Below, piece after piece: positions 16,167-25,326 of a stretch of 64,000 bases of DNA (within the stretch, counting starts at the first letter, position 1; each line of letters starts with the position of its first letter). Source of the DNA: Saccharopolyspora soli (GTDB lineage Bacteria; Actinomycetota; Actinomycetes; Mycobacteriales; Pseudonocardiaceae); the NCBI RefSeq assembly GCF_022678645.1, contig NZ_JALBWV010000036.1:1-64000 (forward strand), in the 5' to 3' direction. Made by a program: the position numbers and the translations under genes. The notes below the pieces were generated by a model that was given only the letters and a program-made list of their open reading frames with translations, had not been told where the DNA came from and ran no database searches.

Positions 16167-17300
16167 TCACCGCGCTGCCAGCCGGTAGACGCGGCGTGCG
16201 TTGTCCCGGCCGATCATGCGGGCCACCCGGATCGCGTCGTGTGCGGACCACTCACCGGCCTCGACCCACGGTGAAAGCGCCTTGCGCATACCCCGCCGCC
16301 ACAGCAGCGCGCCCAGGTGGTGCAGCTCCGGCGGCCCCCAGGCGTCGGAGGAGAACAGGATCTTCGCGAACGGCGCGAGCTCCAGCGACTCCGCGACCAC
16401 GGCCGACGAGCGGACCCCGCTGTGGTTCACGCCGAGCCCCACGTCGAAGTACACGTGCGGGAAGACCTGCGCCAGGTATCCGGCATTGCGGTGGAACGGA
16501 TAGCAGTGCAGCAACAGCAGATCGACCCCGAACGGCTCCACGAGCTTGATGAACCGCGTCAGCAGCAGCGGGTCGCAGCGGTGCAACTCGATGTCGGGAT
16601 CCCCGTAGCCCGCGTGCAGCTGCAACGGCAGGCCGCGGTCGACGCCCGACCACAGCAGGAACCGCAGCAAGACCGGGTCGGCCACGCGCCCAGCGCCGGA
16701 ACGCAGCCAATTTTCGGCGGCGGCAACGACTTCGACATCCGAAGGACGTTGCGGATCGAAGTCGAAACCGCAGCGGTAGGCGACGATGCTCTTGAGGCCG
16801 ACCGCGCCGACGGTGCGCTCCGCGAGCACTTCGGGGAACCGCGACGGCAGATCCGCGGCACGCACCTCGTGCCGCGCGAGGTCCTCCAGCACCGCTTCCA
16901 GGCGCACGACTTCGTCGGCTGGGACGCCGGAAGTCGACGCCATCTCGGCAGGGGAGAGGACCTCGTCGCCCTGGTACCCGGTTTCCACCAGGTAGTGCCC
17001 GATGCCGCTGGCCGCCAGCAGCCGCCGCGCGACCTCGGGTGCGCCGAGTTCTTCGCGGCGTGCCACGTAGTCGGCGGCGTCGGCGTGCGGCGGCAGGTCG
17101 AGCACCGGGGCGCACCAGCGCCGGATGGCGAAGCCCAGCTGCGAGTCGAACTGGGTCATCCAGGTGGGAACCGGTCGGTCGGACTCGGTGAGCAGCAGTT
17201 CCAGCGTTGGCCGGTCGACCGCGCTGGCCAGCGCGCCGTGCACGTGGTGGTCCACCAGCGGCAGGTGGTCGATGGCCGTCGCCAAGTCCTCAGTAGACAT
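16167..17300 (-). CDS. Amidohydrolase family protein (metal-dependent)
   Basis: 377 residues from MSTEDLATAIDHLPLVDHHVHG; GGGAGG is 8 bases before the ATG. Metal-binding H19-V-H21 opens a TIM barrel with later HAGYGD, LLHCYPFHRNAGY and FSSDAWGPPELHHLGA motifs, as in amidohydrolase-2 (PF04909)/FluG-N-like proteins that act as hydrolases or decarboxylases. It precedes gntR and the sugar-acid genes on the same strand, but a 76-base gap carrying the gntR operator separates them. Whether it belongs to the same pathway is uncertain, and no substrate can be assigned. Confidence 0.75.
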   Translation of the reverse strand: MSTEDLATAIDHLPLVDHHVHGALASAVDRPTLELLLTESDRPVPTWMTQFDSQLGFAIRRWCAPVLDLPPHADAADYVARREELGAPEVARRLLAASGIGHYLVETGYQGDEVLSPAEMASTSGVPADEVVRLEAVLEDLARHEVRAADLPSRFPEVLAERTVGAVGLKSIVAYRCGFDFDPQRPSDVEVVAAAENWLRSGAGRVADPVLLRFLLWSGVDRGLPLQLHAGYGDPDIELHRCDPLLLTRFIKLVEPFGVDLLLLHCYPFHRNAGYLAQVFPHVYFDVGLGVNHSGVRSSAVVAESLELAPFAKILFSSDAWGPPELHHLGALLWRRGMRKALSPWVEAGEWSAHDAIRVARMIGRDNARRVYRLAAR

Positions 17301-17838
17301 CCGCTGCCCTCCCGGTGCGTCGCGCGTCGGGGCACCCGCCGAGGTTCGCGAGTCCGCCGCTGACATCGAGTATGGAACGACCATCGCCGCGAGCATCTTC
17401 CGAGATGCGGAATCATTCGGTCTGTTCCGGTGAATTTCCACGAGAACCGCTCGGTATGCGGACGCTCGGAATCCGGAGTCGACACGACCACGGCAGCCAT
17501 GCGGGCGGACCCAGCCCCTGGAGTTGGGCAGCGGTTTCCACTGGATCGCCGGATGTGACCAACGACACTGTTTCTTCATCTCGGCTCCTGCCGAGGTCCA
17601 CTTTGGACGCTTCGGGTGGATGTGGTGGCCGTAGTCCTCGCGTGGCTGAAGTTCGCAGCTCGGCCGCGATGTGCTGGGCATCAGCGCGTCAGGTCGCGGC
17701 ACTCGCGCCGTCGCGCGTTCTCGGACGTACGGTCCCGAGCGCGTCGCGTGCTGCGGCCCGCAGCACACTGACCGGTTGGTATGTGTGTGGTACTCCTGGT
17801 GGACCGCCCAGGTCAGGGGCGTGCTTGGAGGTGTGGTC
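17301..17838. other. 538-base divergent intergenic region with a palindrome
   Basis: No convincing coding frame. It must hold the promoters of the amidohydrolase gene and of the MBL-fold gene. A perfect inverted repeat, GTGCTGCGG-C-CCGCAGCAC at 17748-17766, lies 72 bases before the MBL start and could be an operator or a hairpin leader. Nothing else stands out. Confidence 0.5.
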
Positions 17839-18867
17839 ATGGGCGACTCGCGGCACGAGTGGATGCAGCCGGGCGCATACCCCGTCGCGCCGGGCGTGCA
17901 CCGGATCCCGCTGCCCCTTCCCAACGACGGTCTGCGTGCCGTGAACGTCTACGCGGTGGCCGACGGCGACGCGCTGACCCTGATCGACGGTGGCTGGGCG
18001 CTGGAGGAGTCGCGGGACCAGCTCAGCACCGCGCTGCGCCAGATCGGAGCCGGGCTGGGCGACATCAACCGGTTCCTGGTCACCCACGCGCACCGCGACC
18101 ACTACACCCAGGCGGTGGCGCTGCGGCGGGAGTTCGGGGCCAAGGTGCTGTTGGGCGAGGACGAGCGCTACACCATCCGCGTCCTGATGGCCCCCGACCA
18201 CAGGTCGCTGGACAAGCAGATCGAACTGCTCGACGAGTGCGGCGCCAAACCGGTGCGCGACGCGGTGGTGGCCGCGCGCGAGCAGGGCGGCCGTCGCAGC
18301 TCGCACGTCTGGGAAGAGCCCGACGAGTGGATCGGCAACGCCGCCGACCTCAGCCTCGCCGACCGACCGCTGCGCGCGTTGGCGACGCCGGGGCACACCC
18401 GTGGGCACCTGGTGTTCATCGACGATGCCAACGACCTGATGTTCGCCGGGGACCACGTGCTGCCGCACATCACGCCGTCCATCGGCTTCGAGCAGGCCCC
18501 GAGCGAAGTGCCGCTGCGCGATTACCTGGCGTCGCTGCGGCTGGTCCGCACGCTGCCCGACATGCGGCTGCTGCCCGCGCACGGCCCCGTCACCGAGAGC
18601 GTGCACCAGCGAGTGGACGAACTGCTCGACCACCACGACGCCCGGTTGGCCGCGACCGCGGAGGTCGTCGGCCGCGGCGCCAGCACCGCTTACGAGGCGG
18701 CCCGCGCGCTGACCTGGACCCGCCGCGAACGCACCCTCGACGAGCTCGACCCCTTCAACCAGATGATGGCGGTGCTGGAAACCGCAGCCCACCTGGATGT
18801 GCTGAGCCTGCAGGGCAAACTGGGCAAAGCGGAGATCGAGGGCGTCGTGCACTACGCGTTGGCCTGA
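17839..18867 (+). CDS. MBL-fold metallo-hydrolase
   Basis: 342 residues; GGAGG is 7 bases before the ATG. Metal motif THAHRDH (residues ~77-83), then TPGHTRGH, FAGDHVLPH and LPAHGP give the complete binuclear site of the metallo-beta-lactamase fold. The C-terminal ~100-residue helical domain (RVDELLDHHDARLAA, LDELDPFNQMMAVLETAAHLDVL) is typical of actinobacterial LACTB2/glyoxalase-II-like members. Probable thioesterase or hydrolase; substrate unknown. No operon partner. Confidence 0.85.
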   Translation: MGDSRHEWMQPGAYPVAPGVHRIPLPLPNDGLRAVNVYAVADGDALTLIDGGWALEESRDQLSTALRQIGAGLGDINRFLVTHAHRDHYTQAVALRREFGAKVLLGEDERYTIRVLMAPDHRSLDKQIELLDECGAKPVRDAVVAAREQGGRRSSHVWEEPDEWIGNAADLSLADRPLRALATPGHTRGHLVFIDDANDLMFAGDHVLPHITPSIGFEQAPSEVPLRDYLASLRLVRTLPDMRLLPAHGPVTESVHQRVDELLDHHDARLAATAEVVGRGASTAYEAARALTWTRRERTLDELDPFNQMMAVLETAAHLDVLSLQGKLGKAEIEGVVHYALA

Positions 18868-19049
18868 CCGGCCTGTCCGACGACGTTCGGTAATCGTCGG
18901 ATGTTGCTGTGCGTGCTGGAAAATCACCCGGCTGCCGCGTTCGGTGACCAACCTCGGCGTGCGAATCTGGATGGGCCCATCCGTGGCTTGAGGCAGGTGG
19001 GGGACGGGTACCTCGTTGGGGTCGAAGCGAACGTCGCTAGGAGCTCGTC

Positions 19050-19328
19050 ATGTTGAGCAGGCACGAGCGGGACAGGTTGGCCGAGATCGAGTCCGCTCTG
19101 GCGTCCGATGATCCTCGGCTGGCGGAGAAGTTCGATCGGTTCGACGGTGGCCGCCGCTGGCCCGGCGTGCGCAGGCTGCTGGTGCTGCTGGTGCTCGCGG
19201 TCACCGCTTTGGTGGCGCTGATGTGCCTGGTGAGCGGGCTGGTGCTGAGCTCGCTCACGCTGGCGCTGCTGACCGTGGCCGGAACCGCTGGCGTTTGCTG
19301 GCACACCCGGCGGAAACGGCGTTCCTGA
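19050..19328 (+). CDS. DUF3040 membrane protein
   Basis: 92 residues. The start MLSRHERDRLAEIESALASDDPRLAEKF is the DUF3040 signature, followed by two close hydrophobic segments (LLVLLVLAVTALVALMCLVSGL and VLSSLTLALLTVAGTAGVCW, ~residues 42-83) and a basic tail. Small actinobacterial membrane proteins of unknown function. AGGAGCTCGTC precedes the ATG. Confidence 0.85.
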   Translation: MLSRHERDRLAEIESALASDDPRLAEKFDRFDGGRRWPGVRRLLVLLVLAVTALVALMCLVSGLVLSSLTLALLTVAGTAGVCWHTRRKRRS

Positions 19329-19353
19329 CACGTTCCAGTCCAATGTGGACGAT

Positions 19354-19554
19354 TTACGGCGTGCGGTGCGGCAGTGCCTGCAGCACTGTGTCGGGCTCGA
19401 CGTAGACGCCGTCGGGCAGGCTCTCGATGCGTTCCAGGTGCGCCGCTGGAGCTCCCAGCGCGACGCACTGCTGGAAGATCTCCCGCTTGGTGGCCGGAAA
19501 ACGGACGTGGCAGAGGAACCTGAGCAGTTCTCCGCGGTCAGGTACGGGCATCAT
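19354..19554 (-). CDS. DUF2795 domain protein
   Basis: 66 residues from MMPVPDRGELLRFLCHVRFP. The LRFLxxVxFPATKxEI start and the LPDGVYVEP end are the DUF2795 signature; its members are small actinobacterial proteins of unknown function. Start chosen by homology, with GGGGG upstream. Convergent with the DUF3040 gene (25 bases apart). Confidence 0.82.
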   Translation of the reverse strand: MMPVPDRGELLRFLCHVRFPATKREIFQQCVALGAPAAHLERIESLPDGVYVEPDTVLQALPHRTP

Positions 19555-19730
19555 CGTGTCCCCCGCCGGTCGATCCAGCTGTGTCGACAACCGACTACCC
19601 GTCCCACTTGGTGAAAACACGCGGAACTCCGATGACCTCGCGGATGTGGCGGTTGGGGTGGCTGGGGCTTGACACCACGCCCGTCGAAGGTGTTGTTGGA
19701 GGGAATGCGAATCCACTGCGGACCGCGGCG

Positions 19731-20912
19731 GTGAGCCCGCTGTCCGAAGCTGGCCTGCGTCGTGTCCTGCTGGTGCTGTGCGGCACCGAGATCACCAGCT
19801 GGGGCGTGCTGGTCTACGCCTTTCCCGTGCTGGCACCGGCGATCAGCGCGGACACCGGTTGGTCGGTGGCGATGCTGACGGCCGGGTTCTCGGTGTGCCA
19901 GATCACCGCGGCGTTGACCGGGGTGGCGGTCGGCCGTTGGCTGGACCGCTGGGGGCCGCGCCCGGTGATGACGGCGGGTTCGCTGCTGGCCGTCCCGGCC
20001 TTGCTCGGCGTCGCCAGCGCGACGACCCCGGCGTGGTACTTCGTCGCCTGGATCGTCGCGGGCTTGGCCACTTCCGGAGTGCTCTACCAGCCCGCGTTCG
20101 CGGCGCTGACCAGGTGGTGGGGGCCGCGGCGGGTGACGGCGCTGACAGCCGTGACCTTGGTCGCCGGACTCGCCAGCACCGTGTTCGCACCGTTGACGGC
20201 CGTCCTCAACGCCCACTTGGACTGGCGGACGACGTACGTCGTGCTCGCCGTGATCCTCGGCCTGATCACGATCCCCGCGCACGCGCTCGGCCTGCGCGGC
20301 GCCTGGCCACGCGCCGCCCAAACCGAGGCGCGGCACGGCGATCCGGGCGCGGTGGCGCGCAGTCGCGCCTTCATCGCGCTCGCGGCAGCGATGAGCCTGG
20401 GCGCGTTCGCGATCTACGCCGTGGTCATCAACCTGGTGCCGCTGCTGATCGAACGCGGGATGTCCACCGGTCTGGCCGCCATCGCGCTCGGACTCGGCGG
20501 CGTCGGGCAGGTCTGCGGCCGTTTGGGGTACGGGCGGTTGGTCAACAGCACGGCAGCGCACACCCGCACAGCGGTCGTGATCGCGGCTGGCGCGGCGACG
20601 ACCGGACTGCTGGCCGTCATCCCCGGCCCTGCGGCGTTGCTGATCGCCGCGGCGATGTTGGCCGGGGCGGCGCGCGGTGTCTTCACCCTGCTCCAGGCGA
20701 CGGCCATCAGCGATCGCTGGGGTGCGGCGCAGTTCGGGCGGCTCAACGGAATGCTCTCCGCGCCGGTGCTGGTGGCGATCGCACTGGCACCGTGGGGCGG
20801 CGCGGCGCTGGCGGAGGTGTTCGGCGGCTACTCGGTCGTGTTCGCGGTGCTAGCCGGGCTAGCCGCATTCGCCGCACTGCTCTCCCTGGCGTCGATGCCA
20901 CCCGACCCCTAG
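19731..20912 (+). CDS. MFS transporter
   Basis: 393 residues with about 12 membrane segments. The GTG at 19731 leaves a short cytoplasmic tail before the first helix (LRRVLLVLCGTEITSWGVLVY); earlier in-frame starts (19581, 19632) would add residues unlike the family. The loop 2-3 motif is GRWLDRWGPRPVM. Resembles actinobacterial MFS members annotated as oxalate/formate- or Bcr/CflA-like; substrate unknown. Convergent with the transketolase gene, 5 bases between the stops. Confidence 0.82.
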   Translation: MSPLSEAGLRRVLLVLCGTEITSWGVLVYAFPVLAPAISADTGWSVAMLTAGFSVCQITAALTGVAVGRWLDRWGPRPVMTAGSLLAVPALLGVASATTPAWYFVAWIVAGLATSGVLYQPAFAALTRWWGPRRVTALTAVTLVAGLASTVFAPLTAVLNAHLDWRTTYVVLAVILGLITIPAHALGLRGAWPRAAQTEARHGDPGAVARSRAFIALAAAMSLGAFAIYAVVINLVPLLIERGMSTGLAAIALGLGGVGQVCGRLGYGRLVNSTAAHTRTAVVIAAGAATTGLLAVIPGPAALLIAAAMLAGAARGVFTLLQATAISDRWGAAQFGRLNGMLSAPVLVAIALAPWGGAALAEVFGGYSVVFAVLAGLAAFAALLSLASMPPDP

Positions 20913-20917
20913 GAAGT

Positions 20918-22741
20918 TCAGGCGGTGACCAGTTTGCGGGCTGCGTTGGCGATGGCGGGTGCGTCGATGCCCGCCTGCCCGAGCAGCTCCGCCGGGGTGC
21001 CGGAGCCGGGCATGGTGCGCACCGCCAGGATCCGCACCGGCGTTTCGGTCCCCGCCAGGGCGCTCAGCACGCTCTCGCCGAGGCCGCCTTCCGGCCAGTG
21101 GTCCTCGGCGGTGACCAGTCCGCTGGTCTCGGTGGCTGCCCGGCGCAGCGTGTGCACGTCCACCGGTTTGATCGAGTACAGGTCGATGACGCGAGCCTGA
21201 ATTCCTTCCTTGGCAAGGATTTCCGCTGCGCGGAGTGCCTCGTGCAGGGTGATGCCCGCGCCGACGAGCGTGACGTCGTCGCCGTCGCGCACCACGCGTG
21301 AGCCGCCGATGGGGAAGTCCTCGCCCGGCTCGTAGATCACCGGCGTGCCGCCGCGGGTGGTCCGCAGGTAGCTGATGCCGCCGCGGTCGGCCATCGCCTC
21401 CACCAGTCGCACGGTTTGGTTGCCGTCGCACGGGTAGAGCACTGTGCTGCCGTGCACCGCGCGGAACGCCGCGATGTCCTCCAGCGCCATCTGCGACGGC
21501 CCGTCCTCCCCGATGGACACCCCCGCGTGCGAGCCCATCAGGCGCAGGTTCGCCCGGCTCACCGCGGCCATCCGGATGAAGTCGTAGGCGCGGCTGAGGA
21601 ATGCCGCGAAGGTCGAGGCGAACGGTACCCAGCCGCGCACCTGCATGCCGATCGCCGCGGAGAGCAACTGCTGCTCGGCGATGTACATCTCGAAGTAGCG
21701 TTCCGGGTTGGCGTCCCGGAACAGCTCGGAGAAGGTCGAGTTCGACACTTCGCCATCGAGCGCCACCACGTCGCCGCGCCGATCACCGAGGGCGCGCAGC
21801 GCCTCGCCGTATGCCTTGCGGGTGGCGACCTTGCTGCCGACTTCGAACGCGGGCAACCCGCCGCCGCGCACCGCGAAGGTGTGCGGAGCTTCGGTGCCGG
21901 TGGGCTTGGCCGGGGTGACGCGCAGGTCGCGGATGCCGCCGAGTTCGCGGATCGCCTCGTCGGGATGCACCAGTGCTTTGCCGTGGAATCCCGGCTTGTC
22001 CTCGACTTCGGCGACGCCCTTGCCCTTCTTGGTGGCCGCCAGCACGGCAACTGGCCGACCGTCCCCGGATTCGGCGTCCTTCAGCGCGGCTTCGACCTGC
22101 TCCGGGTCGTGGCCGTCGATCTGCAGCGTGCGCCAACCGGCCGCATGGGCGCGGGCGGCGTAGGCGTCGAGGTCCCAGCCGTGCATCGTCTGGCCGGTCT
22201 GGCCGAGCCGGTTGATGTCGACCAGCGCGATGAGGTTGTCCAACTGCTCGTGCCCGGCGTGCTCCAGCGCTTCCCAGATCGACCCCTCGGCCATCTCGCT
22301 GTCGCCGCAGAGCACCCAGACCCGGTAGGGCAGCCGGTCGAGCCGCTGCGCCGTCAGCGCCAGACCCACCCCGATCGGCAGGCCCTGGCCGAGCGAGCCG
22401 GTTGCCACGTCGACCCAGGGCAGCACGGGTGTCGGATGGCCTTCCAGGCGGCTGCCGAACTTCCGGAAGGTGAGCAGTTCGGCGTCGTCGATCGCGCCGA
22501 CCGCCTTCAGGCACGAGTAGTACAGGGGCGAGGCGTGCCCCTTGGAGAAGATGAGGTGGTCATTGCGCGGATCGTCCGGGCGGCCGAAGTCCAGCCGCAG
22601 GTGACCGTCCAGCAGCGCGGCCAGCAGATCTGCGGCGGACATCGATGACGTGGGGTGCCCCGACCCGGCTGCGCTGCTCGCGCGCACCGAGTCGACCCGC
22701 AACTGCTGCGCCAACTCGAAGCGGAACGTCAAATGGTCCAT
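20918..22741 (-). CDS. Transketolase
   Basis: 607 residues, a single chain with N-terminal ThDP domain (SSAAGSGHPTSSMSAADLLAAL; GDSEMAEGSIWEALEHAGHE for Mg-ThDP binding; SKGHASPLYYSC), a pyrimidine domain (STFSELFRDANPERYFEMYIAEQQLLSAAIGM) and a C-terminal domain. It is shorter than the usual ~690-residue central-metabolism transketolase and resembles the variant found as a second copy in actinomycetes. Acts in the non-oxidative pentose phosphate pathway or in a dedicated pathway. Stands alone here. Confidence 0.87.
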   Translation of the reverse strand: MDHLTFRFELAQQLRVDSVRASSAAGSGHPTSSMSAADLLAALLDGHLRLDFGRPDDPRNDHLIFSKGHASPLYYSCLKAVGAIDDAELLTFRKFGSRLEGHPTPVLPWVDVATGSLGQGLPIGVGLALTAQRLDRLPYRVWVLCGDSEMAEGSIWEALEHAGHEQLDNLIALVDINRLGQTGQTMHGWDLDAYAARAHAAGWRTLQIDGHDPEQVEAALKDAESGDGRPVAVLAATKKGKGVAEVEDKPGFHGKALVHPDEAIRELGGIRDLRVTPAKPTGTEAPHTFAVRGGGLPAFEVGSKVATRKAYGEALRALGDRRGDVVALDGEVSNSTFSELFRDANPERYFEMYIAEQQLLSAAIGMQVRGWVPFASTFAAFLSRAYDFIRMAAVSRANLRLMGSHAGVSIGEDGPSQMALEDIAAFRAVHGSTVLYPCDGNQTVRLVEAMADRGGISYLRTTRGGTPVIYEPGEDFPIGGSRVVRDGDDVTLVGAGITLHEALRAAEILAKEGIQARVIDLYSIKPVDVHTLRRAATETSGLVTAEDHWPEGGLGESVLSALAGTETPVRILAVRTMPGSGTPAELLGQAGIDAPAIANAARKLVTA

Positions 22742-22769
22742 GCCTCGGGTGATGCCCGCCGAAGCGGCC

Positions 22770-22848
22770 TGCGAAACCAGTACCAGCCAGCATGCGCGGT
22801 GCCGGAGATCCCGGACCGCGAAACGAGTTCGGAGACGGCCTTCAGAAC
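22770..22848. repeat. Remnant of the ~200-bp intergenic repeat
   Basis: The stretch GGAGATCCCGGACCG at ~22804, followed by AAACGAGTTCGGAGACGG, closely matches the end of the full copy at 59990-60191 (GGGGATCCCGGACCGAGACG and AAACGAGTTCGAAGACAGG), with the middle deleted. It lies between the transketolase start and the end of the ATP-binding gene. Confidence 0.55.
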
Positions 22849-23351
22849 ACGTCGGAGTTGCTCAGCCCGGAAAGCAGGCGCTTGATCACCTCGGGGTCGA
22901 TCTCGGCGGTTTCCTCGACGTGGTGCTCCGCTTGGGAGGCGCGCTTCCGAGAGCGGCGGGGCAACGGCACCGCGTTCGCCGAAACACCGCTCGGCAACGG
23001 CACCTCGCACCAGACCAGCGTGCCACCGCCGCGCAGTGCGGTGGCGCCGCAGCGGCCACCGGCGAATCCGGGGGCCAGCGCGGGCGGGATGGTCGCCTGC
23101 TCGTCCTCGACCTCGGCCACCAGGCTTTCCCCGCTCAGCCGCAGCCGGACCGTGATGAAGCCGGGGGAGTCCGGGTCGGCGCTGTCCACCGCGGCGGTCA
23201 CCAACGCGGCGGCCAGCTGCGTGGTCTCGTCGATCAATTCGCGCAACGACCACTCTGTCAAGGAAAATCGGACGAACATCTCGGTGCAGTTCAACGCGCT
23301 GGGCAGTGCGATGAGTCGCAGATCGTCGACTTGTGAGGTCTGGGTGTTCAC
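22842..23351 (-). CDS. HATPase-like regulatory protein (anti-sigma-factor type)
   Basis: 169 residues from a GTG (VNTQTSQVDDLRLIALPSAL). The part TEMFVRFSLTEWSLRELIDETTQLAAALVTAAV then FITVRLRLSGESLVAEVED resembles the RsbW/SpoIIE-partner HATPase_c fold of Streptomyces-type anti-sigma regulatory proteins, with a GGRCGATALRGGGTLVWCEVPL C-terminal G-box. A basic tail and an acidic end follow. Predicted to sense or sequester a partner protein; no partner gene is nearby. Start is uncertain (weak ribosome binding site). Confidence 0.6.
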   Translation of the reverse strand: MNTQTSQVDDLRLIALPSALNCTEMFVRFSLTEWSLRELIDETTQLAAALVTAAVDSADPDSPGFITVRLRLSGESLVAEVEDEQATIPPALAPGFAGGRCGATALRGGGTLVWCEVPLPSGVSANAVPLPRRSRKRASQAEHHVEETAEIDPEVIKRLLSGLSNSDVF

Positions 23352-23809
23352 CTGGTTGTCGTCCTCCGTCCGCGTCCGCTGCGCGTCATCACCCGCTTGC
23401 CGTATTTTGCCAACTCGTGCGGGTGGCTTGTCCACAGGGGCGGCGAATTCTCGAAGCGCCGCTCACGGGTTGTTTCCGAGTGGAATGTCGTTCTCTCCGG
23501 CGGGCGCGTCGCACGGCGCCCGGTCGGCCCGCGCGGCGCGCGGCCTGTCAGGTGACTCGGCGCATATCTGACATCCCTCGGTTGTCTAATGTGGACGGTT
23601 CTCGGCGAACCCTGTTGCGGCACAACGAGTTCGGCCACCGGGCTCAATCGTGCCAACAGTGGTGCGCAGTGCACGACAGTGGTCTGGCCAGAAACGTACG
23701 GCACTGATCCCACTTGGTACAGACCGGTACGTATCGGTTCCGCAACGGGAATATTCCAGCCCGATGTTCGACGGATGTCCAGCGGCCGGATGGCCGGTTT
23801 TCGCCACGG
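23352..23809. other. Intergenic region, ~460 bases
   Basis: It holds the promoter of the HATPase-like gene; the rest lies downstream of the aminotransferase. Around 23695-23750 there are several TACGTA/GGTAC-rich short inverted repeats (AACGTACGG, GGTACAGACCGGTACGTATCGG), which could be regulator sites. No coding frame looks real. Confidence 0.4.
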
Positions 23810-23850
23810 CGATCGGGGTGCCCGCACCGACGGCGCGGGCACCCCGATCG
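23810..23850 (-). terminator. Strong hairpin after the aminotransferase gene
   Basis: Arms CGATCGGGGTGCCCGC (23810-23825) and its exact complement (23835-23850) flank a 9-base loop, 2 bases beyond the minus-strand stop at 23853. A 16-bp perfect stem without a U-tract is typical of actinomycete terminators. Confidence 0.85.
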
Positions 23851-23852
23851 GC

Positions 23853-25115
23853 TCAGACGAGGGTGTCCAGACCTTCCCGCATCGCCTTGCCGAGCTGCTC
23901 GATCTCCGACTCGCTGATGATCAGCGGCGGCGACACCGCCAGTGCCTTGCCCAACGGGCGCACGATCACGCCGAGATCGCGGATGGCGACCTGCGCGCGG
24001 AACACCGCGCCGGGATCGGCGGCCAGCAGCTCCGGCGCCAGCTCGACCGCGCCGAGCAGGCCGGTGCCGCCGCGCACCTCGCCGACGGCCGGGTGCTCGG
24101 CCAGCTGCCGCAGCGCGTCGTGCAGCGGGCGTTCCAGTTCGTCGGCCCGAGGCAGCAGCTTCTCGCGCTCCAGGATGTCCAGGTTGGCCAGTGCCGCGGC
24201 GCACACCGTGGGATGTCCGGAGTAGGTGGCGCCGTGCCGGAAGGGGCGGCCCGGCTGGCTCCAGAACGGCTCGGCCACCCGGTCGGCGATCACCACGCCG
24301 CCCAGCGGCAGGTATCCGCTGGTCACGCCCTTGGCGAAGGTGATCATGTCCGGTTGCAGGCCCCACCGCTCGACGCCGAACCAGCTGCCCACCCGGCCGA
24401 AGCCGCAGATCACCGCGTCGGCGACGAACAGGATCTCGTGCTCGGCGCAGATCTTGGCGACCGCCTCCAGGTAGCCCGGCTGCGGCGGGTACAGCCCGCC
24501 CGCACCCATCACCGGCTCGGCGAAGAACGCCGCGATTCGGTCCGCGCCGAGCCGGTCGATGGCCTCCCGCAGGCTCTCCGCGTCATCGTGGGCGACCCGG
24601 CTGGTCTCGGGCACGAGATCGCCGAACCCGGCCTGGTTGACCGGGATTCCGCCGATGCTGGTGCCCATGCCGTTGGTGCCGTGGTAGGCGTTGCCGCGGC
24701 TGAGGATGTGGGTCCGCTGCGGTTGCCCGACCTGGGCCCAGTACTGCCGGGCCAGCTTCGCGGCGGTGTCGATCGACTCGCCGCCCCCGGTGGTGAGGAA
24801 GATCCTCGCGTCGTCCATCGGGGCGAGTTGCGCGAGCCGGTCCGCGAGCGCCTCGGCGGGCGGGTTGGTGAAGTCGTTGAACACGAAGTAGGACTCCAGC
24901 GTGCGCATTTGCGCTGCGGCGGCCTCGACGATCTCGGTGCGGCCGTGGCCGACGTTGGCGTACCAGAGACTCGCGGTGCCGTCTAGGTAACGGCGGCCCT
25001 CCTGGTCGTAGATCCAGACCCCATCGGCCTTGCTGACGCAGAACTGACTGCTCTGGACCTCGAACATGTCCGCGAACGGGTGCCACAACGCGGTGTTGCG
25101 CGGTGCTGTCGACAT
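23853..25115 (-). CDS. Class III aminotransferase (PLP-dependent)
   Basis: 420 residues. The start MSTAPRNTALWHPFADMFEV and motifs TTGGGESIDTAAKLARQYW, GNAYHGTNGM, the PLP Asp (D233 in VADAVICGFGR) and Lys262 in TFAKGVTSGYLPLGG are those of omega-amino-acid/beta-alanine:pyruvate-type aminotransferases. The usual DEV before the GFGR segment reads DAV here, a small departure. Transcribed alone, with a hairpin terminator behind it. Substrate not assignable. Confidence 0.87.
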   Translation of the reverse strand: MSTAPRNTALWHPFADMFEVQSSQFCVSKADGVWIYDQEGRRYLDGTASLWYANVGHGRTEIVEAAAAQMRTLESYFVFNDFTNPPAEALADRLAQLAPMDDARIFLTTGGGESIDTAAKLARQYWAQVGQPQRTHILSRGNAYHGTNGMGTSIGGIPVNQAGFGDLVPETSRVAHDDAESLREAIDRLGADRIAAFFAEPVMGAGGLYPPQPGYLEAVAKICAEHEILFVADAVICGFGRVGSWFGVERWGLQPDMITFAKGVTSGYLPLGGVVIADRVAEPFWSQPGRPFRHGATYSGHPTVCAAALANLDILEREKLLPRADELERPLHDALRQLAEHPAVGEVRGGTGLLGAVELAPELLAADPGAVFRAQVAIRDLGVIVRPLGKALAVSPPLIISESEIEQLGKAMREGLDTLV

Positions 25116-25326
25116 GCGTTCCTCCTTCGGTGTCGCGCCCCCAGCTTCGTCTCCCAGCCCTCGGGTACGCCAGTGCCAAAACGCCGAAAATCACCCGGCG
25201 AGATGGCCAGATCGCCAATTTCGGGCGCTGCCGCGCTGCTGGGAGCCGGGACTTTTTCCTCTGCTGGAGCTCTCCCGCTGACGGCACGGTCATCGGTGTT
25301 TGTCCGTCGCCTGGAGGTGTCAACGC

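Noticed and set aside
17301-17838. Short open frames in the divergent gap before the MBL gene
   Set aside because: No ribosome binding site or protein-like composition; they look like chance frames in GC-rich DNA.
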